From Bacillus sp. T33-2 (lineage in GTDB: Bacteria; Bacillota; Bacilli; Bacillales; Cytobacillaceae), in contig NZ_PGVB01000003.1 of NCBI RefSeq assembly GCF_002860205.1, positions 1-64,000 on the forward strand: DNA of 64,000 nucleotides, written 5' to 3'. A model generated the notes under the pieces. That model had not been told where the DNA came from. It worked only from the letters and a program-made list of their open reading frames with translations, and did no database searches. Of this stretch, positions 32,142-41,979 are shown in pieces. The position numbers and the translations under genes are program-made. The first letter of the stretch is position 1; each line of letters opens with the position of its first letter.

Positions 32142-33419
32142 ATGACAGATCAAAGAGTAAGACAGTTGCAGGAAAGCTGGGAAATGGATTCACGCTGGGC
32201 TGGCATTGAAAGACCATACACCGCTGAGGAGGTTATCAAGCTTCGCGGTTCTCTCGATATCGAACATACACTGGCACGCCGTGGCGCGGAAAAACTGTGG
32301 AAGCTTGTGAATGAAGAGGATTTTGTCAACGCACTGGGAGCACTGACAGGCAACCAGGCCGTCCAACAGGTAAAAGCAGGGTTAAAGGCGATCTACTTAA
32401 GCGGCTGGCAGGTAGCGGCAGATGCCAACCTTTCAGGCCATATGTACCCCGACCAGAGCCTTTATCCAGCAAACAGCGTTCCAGCAGTCGTGAAAAGAAT
32501 CAACCAGGCGCTGCAGCGTGCCGACCAGATCACCAATTCCGAAGGCGACAATTCAATAGATTGGTTCGCGCCGATTGTGGCAGATGCTGAAGCAGGCTTC
32601 GGCGGACAGCTGAACGTATTTGAATTGATGAAGGGCATGATTGAAGCAGGAGCAGCAGGAGTCCACTTTGAGGACCAATTGTCCTCAGAAAAGAAATGTG
32701 GACACCTGGGCGGCAAAGTGTTGCTTCCTACACAGACTGCTGTACGCAATTTGATTGCCGCCCGCCTTGCAGCGGATGTAATGGGAGTGCCGACTGTGCT
32801 TGTGGCCCGGACAGATGCGAACGCCGCCGATTTAATCACTAGCGATGTAGACGAATATGATGCACCGTTCATTACCGGGGAACGCACTGCTGAAGGATTT
32901 TTCCGCACAAGGGCAGGCCTTGACCAGGCGATTGCACGCGGCTTGGCTTATGCACGGTATGCAGACCTGATCTGGTGTGAAACTTCTGAGCCAAATATCG
33001 AAGAAGCACGTCGTTTTGCCGAAGCAATCCATGAAAAGTTCCCAGGCAAGCTGCTTGCCTATAACTGCTCCCCTTCCTTCAACTGGAAGAAAAAGCTTGA
33101 TGATGAAACGATTGCGAAATTCCAGGTCGAGCTCGGCAAAATGGGCTACAAGTTCCAATTTGTCACACTTGCAGGCTTCCACGCCCTGAACCACAGCATG
33201 TTTGAATTGGCTCGCGGCTACAAGGACCGCGGTATGGCAGCGTACTCAGAGCTTCAGCAGGCCGAGTTTGCCAGTGAGCAGTATGGCTATACGGCCACAA
33301 GGCACCAGCGTGAAGTAGGTACCGGCTACTTTGACCAGGTTTCCATGGTCATTTCCGGCGGAACTTCTTCTACGACAGCATTAAAAGGCTCGACTGAAGA
33401 AGAACAGTTTGTTTCTTAA
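32142..33419 (+). CDS. aceA: Isocitrate lyase
   Basis: Isocitrate lyase of 425 residues, splitting isocitrate to succinate and glyoxylate. The catalytic cysteine is Cys186 in the signature [23 protein letters not shown] carries metal-binding acidic residues. Length is normal for bacterial class I. AGGAGG is nine bases before the ATG. Second gene of the aceBA operon; a terminator follows. Together with malate synthase it allows growth on acetate or fatty acids. Confidence 0.97.
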   Translation: MTDQRVRQLQESWEMDSRWAGIERPYTAEEVIKLRGSLDIEHTLARRGAEKLWKLVNEEDFVNALGALTGNQAVQQVKAGLKAIYLSGWQVAADANLSGHMYPDQSLYPANSVPAVVKRINQALQRADQITNSEGDNSIDWFAPIVADAEAGFGGQLNVFELMKGMIEAGAAGVHFEDQLSSEKKCGHLGGKVLLPTQTAVRNLIAARLAADVMGVPTVLVARTDANAADLITSDVDEYDAPFITGERTAEGFFRTRAGLDQAIARGLAYARYADLIWCETSEPNIEEARRFAEAIHEKFPGKLLAYNCSPSFNWKKKLDDETIAKFQVELGKMGYKFQFVTLAGFHALNHSMFELARGYKDRGMAAYSELQQAEFASEQYGYTATRHQREVGTGYFDQVSMVISGGTSSTTALKGSTEEEQFVS

Positions 33420-33474
33420 TATCGCTTTGCTTGCACGTGATTTTTTCACCTCCATACTACACTCCTATTTTGTG

Positions 33475-33505
33475 CCTTCTCTTCTAATGAAGAGGAGGTT
33501 TTTTT
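33475..33505 (+). terminator. aceBA terminator
   Basis: CCTTCTCTTC 33475-33484 pairs with GAAGAGGAGG 33489-33498 (one T-G pair), TAAT loop, seven Ts. Confidence 0.9.
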
Positions 33506-33589
33506 CGTTTATGGTAGGATAACCTTAAAGTATCACGGTTCAAATTTTCCGACATACATAGTATTAGCATCATGATTGGAGGCGATAAG

Positions 33590-34036
33590 ATGGAGCGGAC
33601 CAACGTCGATGAGTATTTGCAGCAGGGGATTCACGGGGCAAAACAGACAAAGCCTGACGAACGGAGGAAGTTCCTTGGCACTCTCCGTGAACGGGTAGTG
33701 GCGGTGTTGACCCAAGGGCAGGTGAGAAGTGGAGAGGCGGATAAAGAAGTACAAACATTGATACAGGAACATCCAAAGGCCCATTTATATTTGAATGGCA
33801 ATATGGACTATTCCCATCTGTCTAAATACATTAACATGGCCAAAAAGCCGAATCTGCAATACACACTGGTCACGAACAGAGAGTATGATTCTGAATTCGG
33901 GCTGGTACTTGCTTATGATCATGCAATCGATAAAGAGGACATTTATCTGTCCAAACAGCAGTCCGCCCCCAAAACCAAGGAAACATCGGGCGGTGGGGTT
34001 TTCACCTTTTTCAGTAAGATATTTAAAAAACAATAA
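33590..34036 (+). CDS. yueI: DUF1694 family protein YueI
   Basis: Soluble protein of 148 residues of the DUF1694/YueI family, of unknown function. The start at 33590 is chosen because GGAGGC lies at 33578-33583, seven bases upstream; an earlier ATG at 33572 precedes that site. The protein ends in a basic/aromatic tail, FFSKIFKKQ. In B. subtilis yueI is next to yueJ-yueK, which are the nicotinate salvage genes; here those genes (pncA-pncB) are 12 kb away. Confidence 0.85.
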   Translation: MERTNVDEYLQQGIHGAKQTKPDERRKFLGTLRERVVAVLTQGQVRSGEADKEVQTLIQEHPKAHLYLNGNMDYSHLSKYINMAKKPNLQYTLVTNREYDSEFGLVLAYDHAIDKEDIYLSKQQSAPKTKETSGGGVFTFFSKIFKKQ

Positions 34037-34195
34037 GAGCACCTATTGCATTTTTACACATAACATTTCAAAGTCTATATTATAAAGTCCCCAGCTTAAC
34101 AGCTACGGGCCTTGATTGATGTCAATATATAACTTAAAACCTGGCAAACAAGATTTATGAGCCATTGTTGGAAGGCAGTCATGCAGAATAGTTTA

Positions 34196-34549
34196 TTATT
34201 CTTTTAGCAAACGGCCAGGATCAAGGCTGCCACTTTCAATAATGATGGCTGTCATGCCGGAATCAGACCCGGATTCGTGGTTCTCTCCTTCTTCCCAGAA
34301 CACTGCAGTACCAGTTTCGACATCAATTGGGTCTTGGCCTTCTACGCGGACCCAGCCTTTTCCGCTAACAACGAGAAGCAGCTGCGGACATGGCGCAACA
34401 TGCATTCCAAGCACCGCTTCAGGGTCATAATGCATACAGCCGACCTGCATCGGATCTTCATTGCGGATGATCGGTGTGATGCCGGCACCCACGCTGTTAA
34501 ATATTGTGATTTCTTTCCTGACTTCTTTGCCAAAACGGTAGAATTTCAC
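34196..34549 (-). CDS. Cupin domain protein
   Basis: Small single-cupin protein of 117 residues on the minus strand. Cupin motif 1 is diverged (GMHVAPCPQLLLVVSGKG) and motif 2 is around VETGTAVFWEEGENHES. Metal binding and substrate cannot be stated. It starts with a GTG at 34549 with GAGGAGGGG seven bases upstream. Its neighbours are yueI, convergent with it, and the gatCAB leader, divergent from it. Confidence 0.8.
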   Translation of the reverse strand: MKFYRFGKEVRKEITIFNSVGAGITPIIRNEDPMQVGCMHYDPEAVLGMHVAPCPQLLLVVSGKGWVRVEGQDPIDVETGTAVFWEEGENHESGSDSGMTAIIIESGSLDPGRLLKE

Positions 34550-34666
34550 GAGCGTCCCCTCCTCTGTATGAATTAAGTATAAATAGGCGGGCTGGATAAG
34601 AGTAGTCTGTTATTTATTAATTTGTTAGGTTATAATGTATATAGGGATAATGTCATACTTCCGCCT

Positions 34667-34901
34667 TTGACTCTATGTCGAAGGCTAATTTATTTTACGG
34701 ATTAACACACTGTTTAAAACATAGGCGAGGATTGGTATTGGCACCCGAAAAGGCATGAGGGGACCAAAACCGGTCGCCAATCCGGCCTACTGGAGGCTGA
34801 AAGAGAGCAGCCGGAGAAAGGCTCTGTATTGCTTTGAAGCGCAAAAGTTTGCTATTATCATTATTATTGTCTAATGTTCGAATCATATTGGAGGTGGCTT
34901 T
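34667..34901 (+). promoter_or_regulatory. gatCAB promoter region and folded leader
   Basis: TTGACT at 34667-34672 with a poor -10 (TATTTT, 34691-34696) could start a leader of about 200 nt. It contains GCGAGGATTGG 34725-34735 pairing with CCAATCCGGC 34777-34786, an inner GACC/GGTC hairpin (34762-34765 with 34772-34775), and two competing downstream stems: CCGGC 34782-34786 with GCCGG 34811-34815, or GGCTG/CAGCC. No T-box bulge sequence or known riboswitch core is present, and no T run is seen. The gatC ribosome site GGAGGTGG ends this region. Confidence 0.5.
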
Positions 34902-35192
34902 ATGTCAAGGATTTCTGTTGACCAGGTTAAACACGTAGCCCACCTGGCAAGACTGGCGGTTACAGAGGATCAGGCTGAAATGTTTACAAAACAGCTCGAT
35001 GCTATCATCTCGTTTGCGGAAGAACTAAACGAAGTTGATACGGAAAATGTTGAACCAACATCCCATGTGCTTGATATCAAGAATATACTGCGCGACGATG
35101 TTGCGAAAAAGGGCCTGCCTCGTGAAGAGGTTTTAAAGAATGCACCGGACCATCAAGACGGGCAGATAAAGGTACCATCGATTTTAGAGTAG
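34902..35192 (+). CDS. gatC: Asp/Glu-tRNA amidotransferase subunit GatC
   Basis: Small 96-residue subunit of the GatCAB amidotransferase, which stabilises GatA and helps assemble the complex. [16 protein letters not shown] at the N-terminus and [17 protein letters not shown] in the middle match GatC. GGAGGTGG lies eight bases upstream of the ATG. It leads the gatC-gatA-gatB operon; the gap to gatA is 15 bp. Confidence 0.96.
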   Translation: MSRISVDQVKHVAHLARLAVTEDQAEMFTKQLDAIISFAEELNEVDTENVEPTSHVLDIKNILRDDVAKKGLPREEVLKNAPDHQDGQIKVPSILE

Positions 35193-35207
35193 AGGGGAGC
35201 AGGACAC

Positions 35208-36665
35208 ATGAGCTTATTTGACCATAAGGCATCAGAGCTTCATGAGCTGTTACATAAAAAAGAAGTAACTGTCTCTGACCTTGTAAGTGAGTCATTTAAA
35301 CGAATTGGCGAGGTCGACAGCAAGGTCAACGCATTTTTGACACTAGACGAAGAGCAGGCACGGAAAACAGCGAGGCAGCTGGATGAAAAACTGGGGGCTG
35401 AAGATTCAGCAGGGATTCTCTTTGGCATGCCGATCGGGCTGAAAGATAATATTGTGACAAAAGGATTGCGCACAACATGTGCCAGCAAAATCCTTGAGAA
35501 TTTCGATCCGATCTATGACGCGACGGTAGTTGAACGGCTTAAGGATTCCAAAACTGTCGTGATTGGCAAATTAAACATGGACGAGTTCGCAATGGGTTCT
35601 TCAAACGAAAATTCCCGCTTTCAAAAAACGTATAATCCATGGGATCTTGAAACCGTTCCAGGCGGTTCTTCAGGAGCGTCAGCCGCCGCGGTGGCGGCCG
35701 GAGAAGTTCTGTTTTCCCTGGGTTCAGACACAGGAGGGTCGATCCGCCAGCCAGCCTCGTTTTGCGGTGTTGTCGGAATGAAACCAACCTATGGTCTTGT
35801 TTCCCGTTTTGGCCTTGTGGCGTTCGCGTCGTCTCTTGACCAGATCGGGCCGATCACACGGACTGTTGAGGACAATGCCTATTTATTGAACGCAATTGCC
35901 GGGCTGGACCCAATGGATTCTACTTCTGCAAATGTTAAAATTCCAGACTATACAGCGCCCCTGACAGGTGACATAAAAGGCATGCGAATTGCAGTTCCAA
36001 AAGAATACCTGGGCGAAGGGGTCGGAGAGGAAGCCCGCCATGCAGTCCTGGATGCCCTGAAGGTTCTTGAGAAGCTGGGCGCAACGTGGGAGGAAGTGTC
36101 TCTTCCTCACTCAAAATATGCGCTTGCAACCTATTATTTGTTATCGTCATCCGAGGCTTCAGCCAACCTGGCCCGCTTTGACGGCGTCCGTTATGGCTAC
36201 CGTACTCCAGATGCTGAAAACCTGATTGATATGTATAAAAAAACGCGGGCAGAAGGCTTCGGGGAAGAAGTGAAGCGCCGGATCATGCTTGGCACTTTTG
36301 CATTAAGCTCCGGTTATTATGATGCCTACTATAAAAAAGCCCAAAAAGTACGTACCCTCATCAAAAAAGATTTTGACGATGTATTCCAAAACTTTGATGT
36401 CATAGTCGGACCGACAACACCGACACCAGCTTTTAAAATTGGTGAAAATATCGATGACCCGCTCACTATGTACGCCAATGACATTTTAACAATCCCTGTG
36501 AACCTTGCTGGCGTTCCCGGTATTTCTGTTCCATGTGGATTCGCGGGTCGATTGCCTCTAGGATTGCAAATCATTGGCAAGCATTTCGATGAAAGTACAG
36601 TTTATCGCGTGGCCCACGCGTTTGAACAGGCTACAGACTTCCATCAACAAAAACCGCAGCTGTAA
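35208..36665 (+). CDS. gatA: Asp/Glu-tRNA amidotransferase subunit GatA
   Basis: Amidase-signature enzyme of 485 residues that releases ammonia from glutamine for GatB. The Ser-cisSer-Lys triad is Lys79 (GLKDN), Ser154 (PGGSSGAS) and Ser178 ([10 protein letters not shown]), the same numbering as the staphylococcal enzyme. The ATG at 35208 has AGGGGAG upstream. It ends 13 bp before the TTG start of gatB. Confidence 0.97.
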   Translation: MSLFDHKASELHELLHKKEVTVSDLVSESFKRIGEVDSKVNAFLTLDEEQARKTARQLDEKLGAEDSAGILFGMPIGLKDNIVTKGLRTTCASKILENFDPIYDATVVERLKDSKTVVIGKLNMDEFAMGSSNENSRFQKTYNPWDLETVPGGSSGASAAAVAAGEVLFSLGSDTGGSIRQPASFCGVVGMKPTYGLVSRFGLVAFASSLDQIGPITRTVEDNAYLLNAIAGLDPMDSTSANVKIPDYTAPLTGDIKGMRIAVPKEYLGEGVGEEARHAVLDALKVLEKLGATWEEVSLPHSKYALATYYLLSSSEASANLARFDGVRYGYRTPDAENLIDMYKKTRAEGFGEEVKRRIMLGTFALSSGYYDAYYKKAQKVRTLIKKDFDDVFQNFDVIVGPTTPTPAFKIGENIDDPLTMYANDILTIPVNLAGVPGISVPCGFAGRLPLGLQIIGKHFDESTVYRVAHAFEQATDFHQQKPQL

Positions 36666-36678
36666 AGGGGTGAGAACA

Positions 36679-38106
36679 TTGAATTTTGAAACAGTAATCG
36701 GATTAGAAGTCCATGTTGAACTGAAAACCGACTCGAAAATATTTTCGTCCAGTCCAAACCATTTTGGTGCAGAACCGAATGCAAATACAACGGTAATCGA
36801 CCTGGGCTACCCGGGAGTGTTGCCGGTCCTGAATAAAAAGGCAGTCGAATTCGCCATGAAAGCGGCAATGGCATTGAATTGCGAGGTTGCGGCCCATACA
36901 AAGTTTGACCGGAAAAATTATTTTTATCCTGACAATCCGAAAGCATACCAGATTTCCCAATTCGACCAGCCAATCGGTGAAAACGGCTGGATTGAAATCG
37001 AAGTGGATGGTGTGAAGAAAAAAATCGGGATTACCAGGCTGCATCTGGAAGAGGACGCAGGCAAACTGACCCATGGCAATGGATATTCACTCGCGGACTA
37101 TAATCGCCAGGGTACCCCGTTGGTTGAGATCGTGTCCGAACCTGATATCCGGACGCCTGAAGAGGCTTACGCTTATTTAGAAAAGCTGAAGTCAATCATC
37201 CAGTATACTGGCGTGTCAGACTGCAAAATGGAAGAAGGCTCGCTGCGCTGTGATGCCAATATCTCCATCCGCCCCGTCGGCCAGGAAAAATTTGGAACAA
37301 AGACTGAACTGAAAAACTTGAATTCGTTCAACTTTGTGCGAAAGGGACTCGAGTTTGAACAAAGACGACAAATCGAGGAAGTACAGGCGGGCGGCGTCAT
37401 TAGGCAGGAAACGCGCCGTTATGATGAAGCGACAAACACGACCATTTTAATGAGGGTAAAGGAAGGATCCGATGATTACCGTTACTTCCCTGAACCGGAT
37501 TTGCCTGACCTTTATATTGATGAAGAGTGGAAAGCACGGATCCGTGCAGAGATTCCCGAACTTCCTGATGCCCGCAAAAAGCGTTATATCGAAGAACTGG
37601 GGCTGCCGGTGTACGATGCGAACGTACTTACAATGTCAAAAGAGATGGCTGATTTTTTTGAAGCAGTTGTAAAAGCTGGAGCAGAGGCCAAACAGGCATC
37701 GAACTGGCTGATGGGAGACGTTTCTGCATATTTGAACGCAGAACAAAAGGAGCTGGATCAAGTAGCGCTTACCCCAGAAGGGCTGGCTGGAATGATCAAG
37801 CTGATCGAAAACGGCACCATTTCTTCAAAAATAGCAAAGACCGTCTTCAAGGAACTCATTGAACATGGCGGCGATGCGGAGCAAATCGTTAAAGAAAAAG
37901 GCCTCGTCCAGATTTCCGATGAGGGTGCGCTCTTGAAAATCATAACAGAAATTATTGATGCGAATCCGCAATCAGTTGAAGATTTCAAGGGTGGAAAGGG
38001 CAAAGCAGTAGGCTTTTTGGTTGGACAAGTAATGAAAGCAACCAAAGGGCAGGCAAACCCTCCACTTGTGAACAAGCTGCTTGCAGAGGAATTAAATAAA
38101 CGATAA
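36679..38106 (+). CDS. gatB: Asp/Glu-tRNA amidotransferase subunit GatB
   Basis: Catalytic subunit of 475 residues that phosphorylates and amidates Glu-tRNA(Gln) or Asp-tRNA(Asn). The N-terminus [16 protein letters not shown] is diagnostic. The start is a TTG at 36679 preceded by AAAGGGGTG; no ATG gives a matching N-terminus, and an ATG at 36574 lies deep in gatA. The C-terminal YqeY-like tail ([20 protein letters not shown]) is intact. A strong terminator follows. Confidence 0.95.
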   Translation: MNFETVIGLEVHVELKTDSKIFSSSPNHFGAEPNANTTVIDLGYPGVLPVLNKKAVEFAMKAAMALNCEVAAHTKFDRKNYFYPDNPKAYQISQFDQPIGENGWIEIEVDGVKKKIGITRLHLEEDAGKLTHGNGYSLADYNRQGTPLVEIVSEPDIRTPEEAYAYLEKLKSIIQYTGVSDCKMEEGSLRCDANISIRPVGQEKFGTKTELKNLNSFNFVRKGLEFEQRRQIEEVQAGGVIRQETRRYDEATNTTILMRVKEGSDDYRYFPEPDLPDLYIDEEWKARIRAEIPELPDARKKRYIEELGLPVYDANVLTMSKEMADFFEAVVKAGAEAKQASNWLMGDVSAYLNAEQKELDQVALTPEGLAGMIKLIENGTISSKIAKTVFKELIEHGGDAEQIVKEKGLVQISDEGALLKIITEIIDANPQSVEDFKGGKGKAVGFLVGQVMKATKGQANPPLVNKLLAEELNKR

Positions 38107-38111
38107 CTTTC

Positions 38112-38141
38112 AAAAGCTGACGGTAATCCGTCGGCTTTTTT
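38112..38141 (+). terminator. gatCAB terminator
   Basis: AAAAGCTGACGG 38112-38123 pairs with CCGTCGGCTTTT 38128-38139, TAAT loop, then Ts. Confidence 0.93.
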
Positions 38142-38500
38142 GCACTTTAAGGAAGTATAAATTGGCAACAGGGCAGAAATTTCGACGTAGGAGCCAATTT
38201 TAGGAACAAAGTGTAAGTGCATAAGGAACGCTTCGTGAGCATAAGCTTCGCGGACGGAATTCCGGTGAACTACGCCACTGTCTTCACCTTTAGGGGGCTC
38301 GCTAATCGGCGAGTTTTGCTTCTCGAGCACTGTAAAAGAAAATATCGACATATTATTTCCCGGGAAAGCTGGAGAGGCTGTTATTGTCACTTTAACAATA
38401 GTTTAAACCTCGACAATCATATTAAGAGTCGCACGAAGAACTACTTTTCTACAAATTTTATGATTTTTCAGATAATATAAAAATTATAGAGGAAAATAGG
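38142..38500. other. Gene-free stretch between gatB and tRNA-Pro
   Basis: No credible gene. A minus-strand reading frame enters from gatB but has no family similarity there. A GC-richer segment (about 38165-38345) with a small CTCGC/GCGAG hairpin near 38299-38314 looks unlike the AT-rich sequence after it and may be a degenerate repeat; its identity is not known. Confidence 0.4.
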
Positions 38501-38502
38501 GC

Positions 38503-38531
38503 TTGCAATGTTCGAATCTGAATTCTAAAAT
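38503..38531 (+). promoter_or_regulatory. tRNA-Pro promoter
   Basis: TTGCAA 38503-38508, a 17-bp spacer and TAAAAT 38526-38531, placing the start near 38538, 13 bp before the tRNA. An imperfect inverted repeat (ATCTGAATTC and GATTCAGAT) flanks the -10. Confidence 0.75.
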
Positions 38532-38550
38532 AGGATTCAGATACATAATA

Positions 38551-38624
38551 CGGGATGTAGCTCAGCTTGGTAGAGCACTAGCATGGGGTGCTAGGGGTCG
38601 CAGGTTCAATTCCTGTCATCCCGA
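38551..38624 (+). tRNA. tRNA-Pro (anticodon GGG)
   Basis: Full cloverleaf of 74 nt. Acceptor CGGGATG pairs with CATCCCG, D arm GCTC/GAGC, anticodon stem CTAGC/GCTAG with loop ATGGGGT (anticodon GGG), and T arm with GGTTCAATTCC. The C1-G72 pair is typical of proline tRNAs. The CCA end is not encoded. It is a solitary tRNA gene with its own promoter and a shared terminator. Confidence 0.95.
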
Positions 38625-38640
38625 TAAAATTAATGACAAA

Positions 38641-38675
38641 AAAGAATCCTTCTCGGTTGAGAGGGATTCTTTTGG
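38641..38675. terminator. Bidirectional terminator between tRNA-Pro and putP
   Basis: Stem of about 14 bp (38641-38654 with 38659-38672) with GGTT loop. Ts flank it on both strands, so it serves the tRNA (plus) and putP (minus), which converge here. Confidence 0.9.
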
Positions 38676-38679
38676 TTTG

Positions 38680-40173
38680 TTAATTATGCTTCAAGCTACG
38701 GACGCTCTCATTAAATTCTTTTTCAATGGCGTCATTATGCCTGTAAGTTGCAAGGCTGACAATAACGGAAACGACAAGATTGACCACAAAGCCTGGAACG
38801 ATTTCGTACAGCGGCTCTCCAAATATCTTTTCACCGAGCTCAAAGTTTTTCCAGACAATAACGGTAACGGCCCCAGAAATCATACCGATCAGCGCACCCC
38901 AATTGGTCATTTTTCTCCAGAACAGGCTCAGGATGATGACCGGCCCGAATGAGGCGCCAAAACCAGCCCATGCATACGCTACAAGGCTCAAGATGGTGCT
39001 GTCAGGGTTGAGAGCAAGCAACGAAGCCAAAATTGCAACTGCAAGAACTGCCATCCGTCCGAAAAATACCAGCTCTTTGTCACCGGCCTTCCTTTTCAGC
39101 AAAATTTTATAGAGGTCCTCTGTCAAAGCACTGGAAGTCACAATGAGCTGGGACGAAATCGTGCTCATGATAGCGGCCAGGATGGCGGCCAGCACGAACC
39201 CTGCAAACAATGGATGGAAGAATATTTGTCCCAATTCAATAAAGACAGCTTCGGCATTTGCCAATTCATATTCTGGATTTTGTTCAAAAAAGGCAAGGCC
39301 GATGAACGCAGTCAAAATGGCGCCGAGCAGAGTAAAAACCATCCAGCTCATCCCTATTCTGCGCGCGCTTTTCATTTCTTTTACAGAAGTGATCGCCATA
39401 AAGCGGACAATGATATGCGGCTGGCCAAAGTATCCGAGACCCCATGCTGCCGCAGAAATAATCCCGATCACTGTGGTTCCCTTAAAGAAATCAAGCAAGG
39501 CCGGGTCAATCGCCCGGATTGTATCAAATGTCTCTGCAGGCCCGCCGGTTTTCGCAAAACCGAGAATCGGGACAAGCAGGAGGGCAATCAGCATCATTAA
39601 ACCCTGGATAAAATCGGTCCAGCTGACCGCCAGGAAACCGCCAAATAATGTATAGGCGACCACAACCGCAGAAACGATCAATAATCCTGTTAAATAATTC
39701 AGATCAAATGAGTTCTCAAAGAAAACAGCCCCGGAGACCATTCCGGAAGATACGTAAAAGGTAAAAAAGACAAGAATAACGACCGCGGATACAATTCTTA
39801 GCAGTTTGGTTGAGTCCTTAAAACGGTTTTCGAGATAGCTTGGGATTGTAATAGAATCGTTGGCGACCTGTGTATAAGACCGGAGCCGGGGGCCAACCAG
39901 CATCCAGTTAAGATAGGCGCCAATTGTCAAACCAATTGCAATCCATGCATCTGCCAAACCGGTAGCATAAATCCCGCCCGGAAGCCCCATCAGCAGCCAT
40001 CCGCTCATATCGGCTGCCCCGGCACTCAACGCTGTTACCGCCGGGCCGAGAGAACGCCCTCCAAGCATATAATCTGTCAGATTGCTCGTTTTTCTGTAGG
40101 CATACCCGCCGATTAACAGCATCCCGGCCATATAAATACAAATCGAAATGAGCTGTAGAACATCATTAGACAT
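38680..40173 (-). CDS. putP: Sodium/proline symporter (PutP/OpuE family)
   Basis: Sodium:solute symporter of 497 residues with about 13 membrane segments, importing proline with Na+. YMLGGRSLGPAVTALSAGAADMSGW carries the conserved sodium-site region. B. subtilis OpuE, the osmotically induced proline importer, has the same gene neighbourhood next to gatCAB, so an osmoprotectant role is as likely as a nutritional one. No sigma-B promoter was recognised upstream. GGGGGA precedes the ATG on the minus strand. A rocA gene for proline breakdown lies 12 kb upstream. Confidence 0.93.
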   Translation of the reverse strand: MSNDVLQLISICIYMAGMLLIGGYAYRKTSNLTDYMLGGRSLGPAVTALSAGAADMSGWLLMGLPGGIYATGLADAWIAIGLTIGAYLNWMLVGPRLRSYTQVANDSITIPSYLENRFKDSTKLLRIVSAVVILVFFTFYVSSGMVSGAVFFENSFDLNYLTGLLIVSAVVVAYTLFGGFLAVSWTDFIQGLMMLIALLLVPILGFAKTGGPAETFDTIRAIDPALLDFFKGTTVIGIISAAAWGLGYFGQPHIIVRFMAITSVKEMKSARRIGMSWMVFTLLGAILTAFIGLAFFEQNPEYELANAEAVFIELGQIFFHPLFAGFVLAAILAAIMSTISSQLIVTSSALTEDLYKILLKRKAGDKELVFFGRMAVLAVAILASLLALNPDSTILSLVAYAWAGFGASFGPVIILSLFWRKMTNWGALIGMISGAVTVIVWKNFELGEKIFGEPLYEIVPGFVVNLVVSVIVSLATYRHNDAIEKEFNESVRSLKHN

Positions 40174-40385
40174 ACTTTTCCCCCTTGTTATATTGAAATA
40201 TTTTAAATATAGTTAATATTCTATCATTTATATTATAGTCAATTACTTAGATACCAAGCAAGCAGCAATTTACTATTGACCTAAAATAAAAAACTCTACT
40301 AATATACTTTAACAGCGGCGCTAAGGCAAACATATACACCCTGGCAATTTGCACCTGATAAGGAGAATTCATCCTCTGTGAGCCA

Positions 40386-40420
40386 GAAAAAATGGCCATG
40401 CGTTCTTCAGCAGGGCCATT
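40386..40420 (-). terminator. plsY terminator (minus strand)
   Basis: AATGGCC 40391-40397 pairs with GGCCATT 40414-40420; reading the minus strand, a run of Ts follows. It lies 14 bp after the plsY stop. Confidence 0.82.
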
Positions 40421-40433
40421 CAAACTGTCAGGA

Positions 40434-41045
40434 TTATTTCGTTTTATATATCCGGTCTTTTTTTATATTTTTATCATTGATTTTTGGCTCTGTCCCATCA
40501 AAGAAATTTTGCAGATTCGACCGGTGCAAATAAATTAAAAAAAGCATGAACAAAGCGAAGACGATCTCTTCAGTATGTCCAGGAATAAAAAATGAGTAAA
40601 CAAATAAAGCTGCCCCGACGGAGATGGATCCTAAAAATACATATTTAGTAATAAAAATAATGGCAAAAAACGTTAAATAAGCTGTGATAAACATCGGGAT
40701 ATCACTTATAATCAGGGCACCTGCAGTGGCTGCGATGGCCTTTCCTCCCCTAAAGCCTGCGAAAACCGGGAAGCAATGTCCGACGACAGCCGCCAATCCA
40801 GAATAAAGCGGGTTCAAATCGCTTCCTATGAGCAATGGCAATGCAGCAGCAAGCATTGCTTTTCCTACGTCAATTAACAATACAATAATGGCAGCTTTTT
40901 TTCCTAAAACCCTTAGTGTATTTGTTGCGCCGGGATTTTTGCTCCCATGATCCCTGATATCAATTTTAAAAAATAATCGTCCTACAAGCAGCGCGGTCGG
41001 GATTGATCCGAGGAGATAAGCCGCTGCAAGGATGAACCAGTCCAT
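40434..41045 (-). CDS. plsY: Acyl-phosphate glycerol-3-phosphate acyltransferase PlsY
   Basis: Membrane acyltransferase of 203 residues, five hydrophobic segments. It acylates glycerol-3-phosphate at position 1 with acyl-phosphate to begin phospholipid synthesis. The family motifs are GSIPTALLVGR, GSKNPGATNTLRVLGKK and GFRGGKAIAAT. The start at 41045 is chosen because GGGGGA lies just upstream and MDWFILAAAYLLGS matches the family. The C-terminus is longer and more charged than usual. Bacilli often carry a separate plsY elsewhere, so this may be a second copy. Confidence 0.9.
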   Translation of the reverse strand: MDWFILAAAYLLGSIPTALLVGRLFFKIDIRDHGSKNPGATNTLRVLGKKAAIIVLLIDVGKAMLAAALPLLIGSDLNPLYSGLAAVVGHCFPVFAGFRGGKAIAATAGALIISDIPMFITAYLTFFAIIFITKYVFLGSISVGAALFVYSFFIPGHTEEIVFALFMLFLIYLHRSNLQNFFDGTEPKINDKNIKKDRIYKTK

Positions 41046-41172
41046 TCTCTTCCCCCTTCTTATTTTTGTCGGCAGGGCCATAAAGAAAGATTGTAGTCGA
41101 GACCATCTTACCATATAATGGTGACGACGAGATGAATTTTTTAAATATTTTAAATTTAGGGTGGTGTGAACG

Positions 41173-41967
41173 ATGATTCAATCCGATTTTGGCAAAGTGG
41201 CTGAACACTATGCCCGCTCACGCAATGACATACCTAACATTTTCTTTGAAAGCCTGCTGCTCAGAAACATTATGCTCGAAGGAAAAAAAACGGTAGATAT
41301 CGGTTGTGGGACAGGAGTTCTGACGAGGAAACTGAAATTAAGGCACGCTGATGTTGTGGGAGTGGATCCGTCTGTTGAAATGCTGGAGAAGGCGATGGAG
41401 GCCAGTGAAAAAGAACGTCTGCAAATCCCTTACTTCTCCGGCACCGCTGAAGCCACGGGGCTGGAATCAGGTACGTTCGACATTGTCACTGCCATGCGTG
41501 CGTGGCACTGGTTCAACCGGGAGCCAGCTATCCGGGAGGTTAAAAGAATCTTAAGGCCAGGGGGAACATTCATTGTGGCTGATTCTGCATTTATTCCGTC
41601 TCATTCGGTGACGGACGTGACTTTTGAAGTATTGGAAAAGTACACAGAAAACGGATTAGAGCCTGCAGGCTCAAAGGCTGAATCCCGGCAACGGATCAAC
41701 GGATTTCCTGTTGAATGGTTTGAGGAATGGCATAATCATGGATTTCAATTCCGGGATTTCTACAGGCTCGACTATGAAGTAACATTTACAAATCAATCAT
41801 GGGTGGAAAGAATAGCATCCGTTTCCTGGCTTGCCGATATGGACAAAGAAACCCGGCTGGCTGCCCTGCAAGAGTTGAAAAACCGGCTAAACGAGCAGTA
41901 TGCTGAAGATGCGGTCCATACCATTGATCATTATTGCAGTGTTTGTATTCTCCGACTTAGTAAATAA
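41173..41967 (+). CDS. Class I SAM-dependent methyltransferase
   Basis: A 264-residue methyltransferase. Motif I VDIGCGTGVL is at 41-50, the acidic residue after strand 2 is in VVGVDPS, and the post-motif region is FDIVTAMRAWHWFNRE, typical of the Methyltransf_11 group. The substrate is unknown. GGTGTG precedes the ATG. The gene is divergent from plsY and convergent with the ANT(6)-like gene, with only 12 bp between their stops. Confidence 0.85.
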   Translation: MIQSDFGKVAEHYARSRNDIPNIFFESLLLRNIMLEGKKTVDIGCGTGVLTRKLKLRHADVVGVDPSVEMLEKAMEASEKERLQIPYFSGTAEATGLESGTFDIVTAMRAWHWFNREPAIREVKRILRPGGTFIVADSAFIPSHSVTDVTFEVLEKYTENGLEPAGSKAESRQRINGFPVEWFEEWHNHGFQFRDFYRLDYEVTFTNQSWVERIASVSWLADMDKETRLAALQELKNRLNEQYAEDAVHTIDHYCSVCILRLSK

Positions 41968-41979
41968 ATACAGAATTCA

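Noticed and set aside
34702-34901. T-box riboswitch upstream of gatC
   Set aside because: The T-box consensus (AGGGTGGNACCGCG) and a matching specifier loop are absent, and no terminator is present.
37758-38390. Minus-strand reading frame over the gatB end
   Set aside because: Mostly antisense to gatB, crosses its terminator and has no family similarity or ribosome site.
38503-38952. Plus-strand reading frame across tRNA-Pro
   Set aside because: It contains the translated tRNA (DVAQLGRALAWGARGR), a well-known false gene, and then runs antisense to putP.
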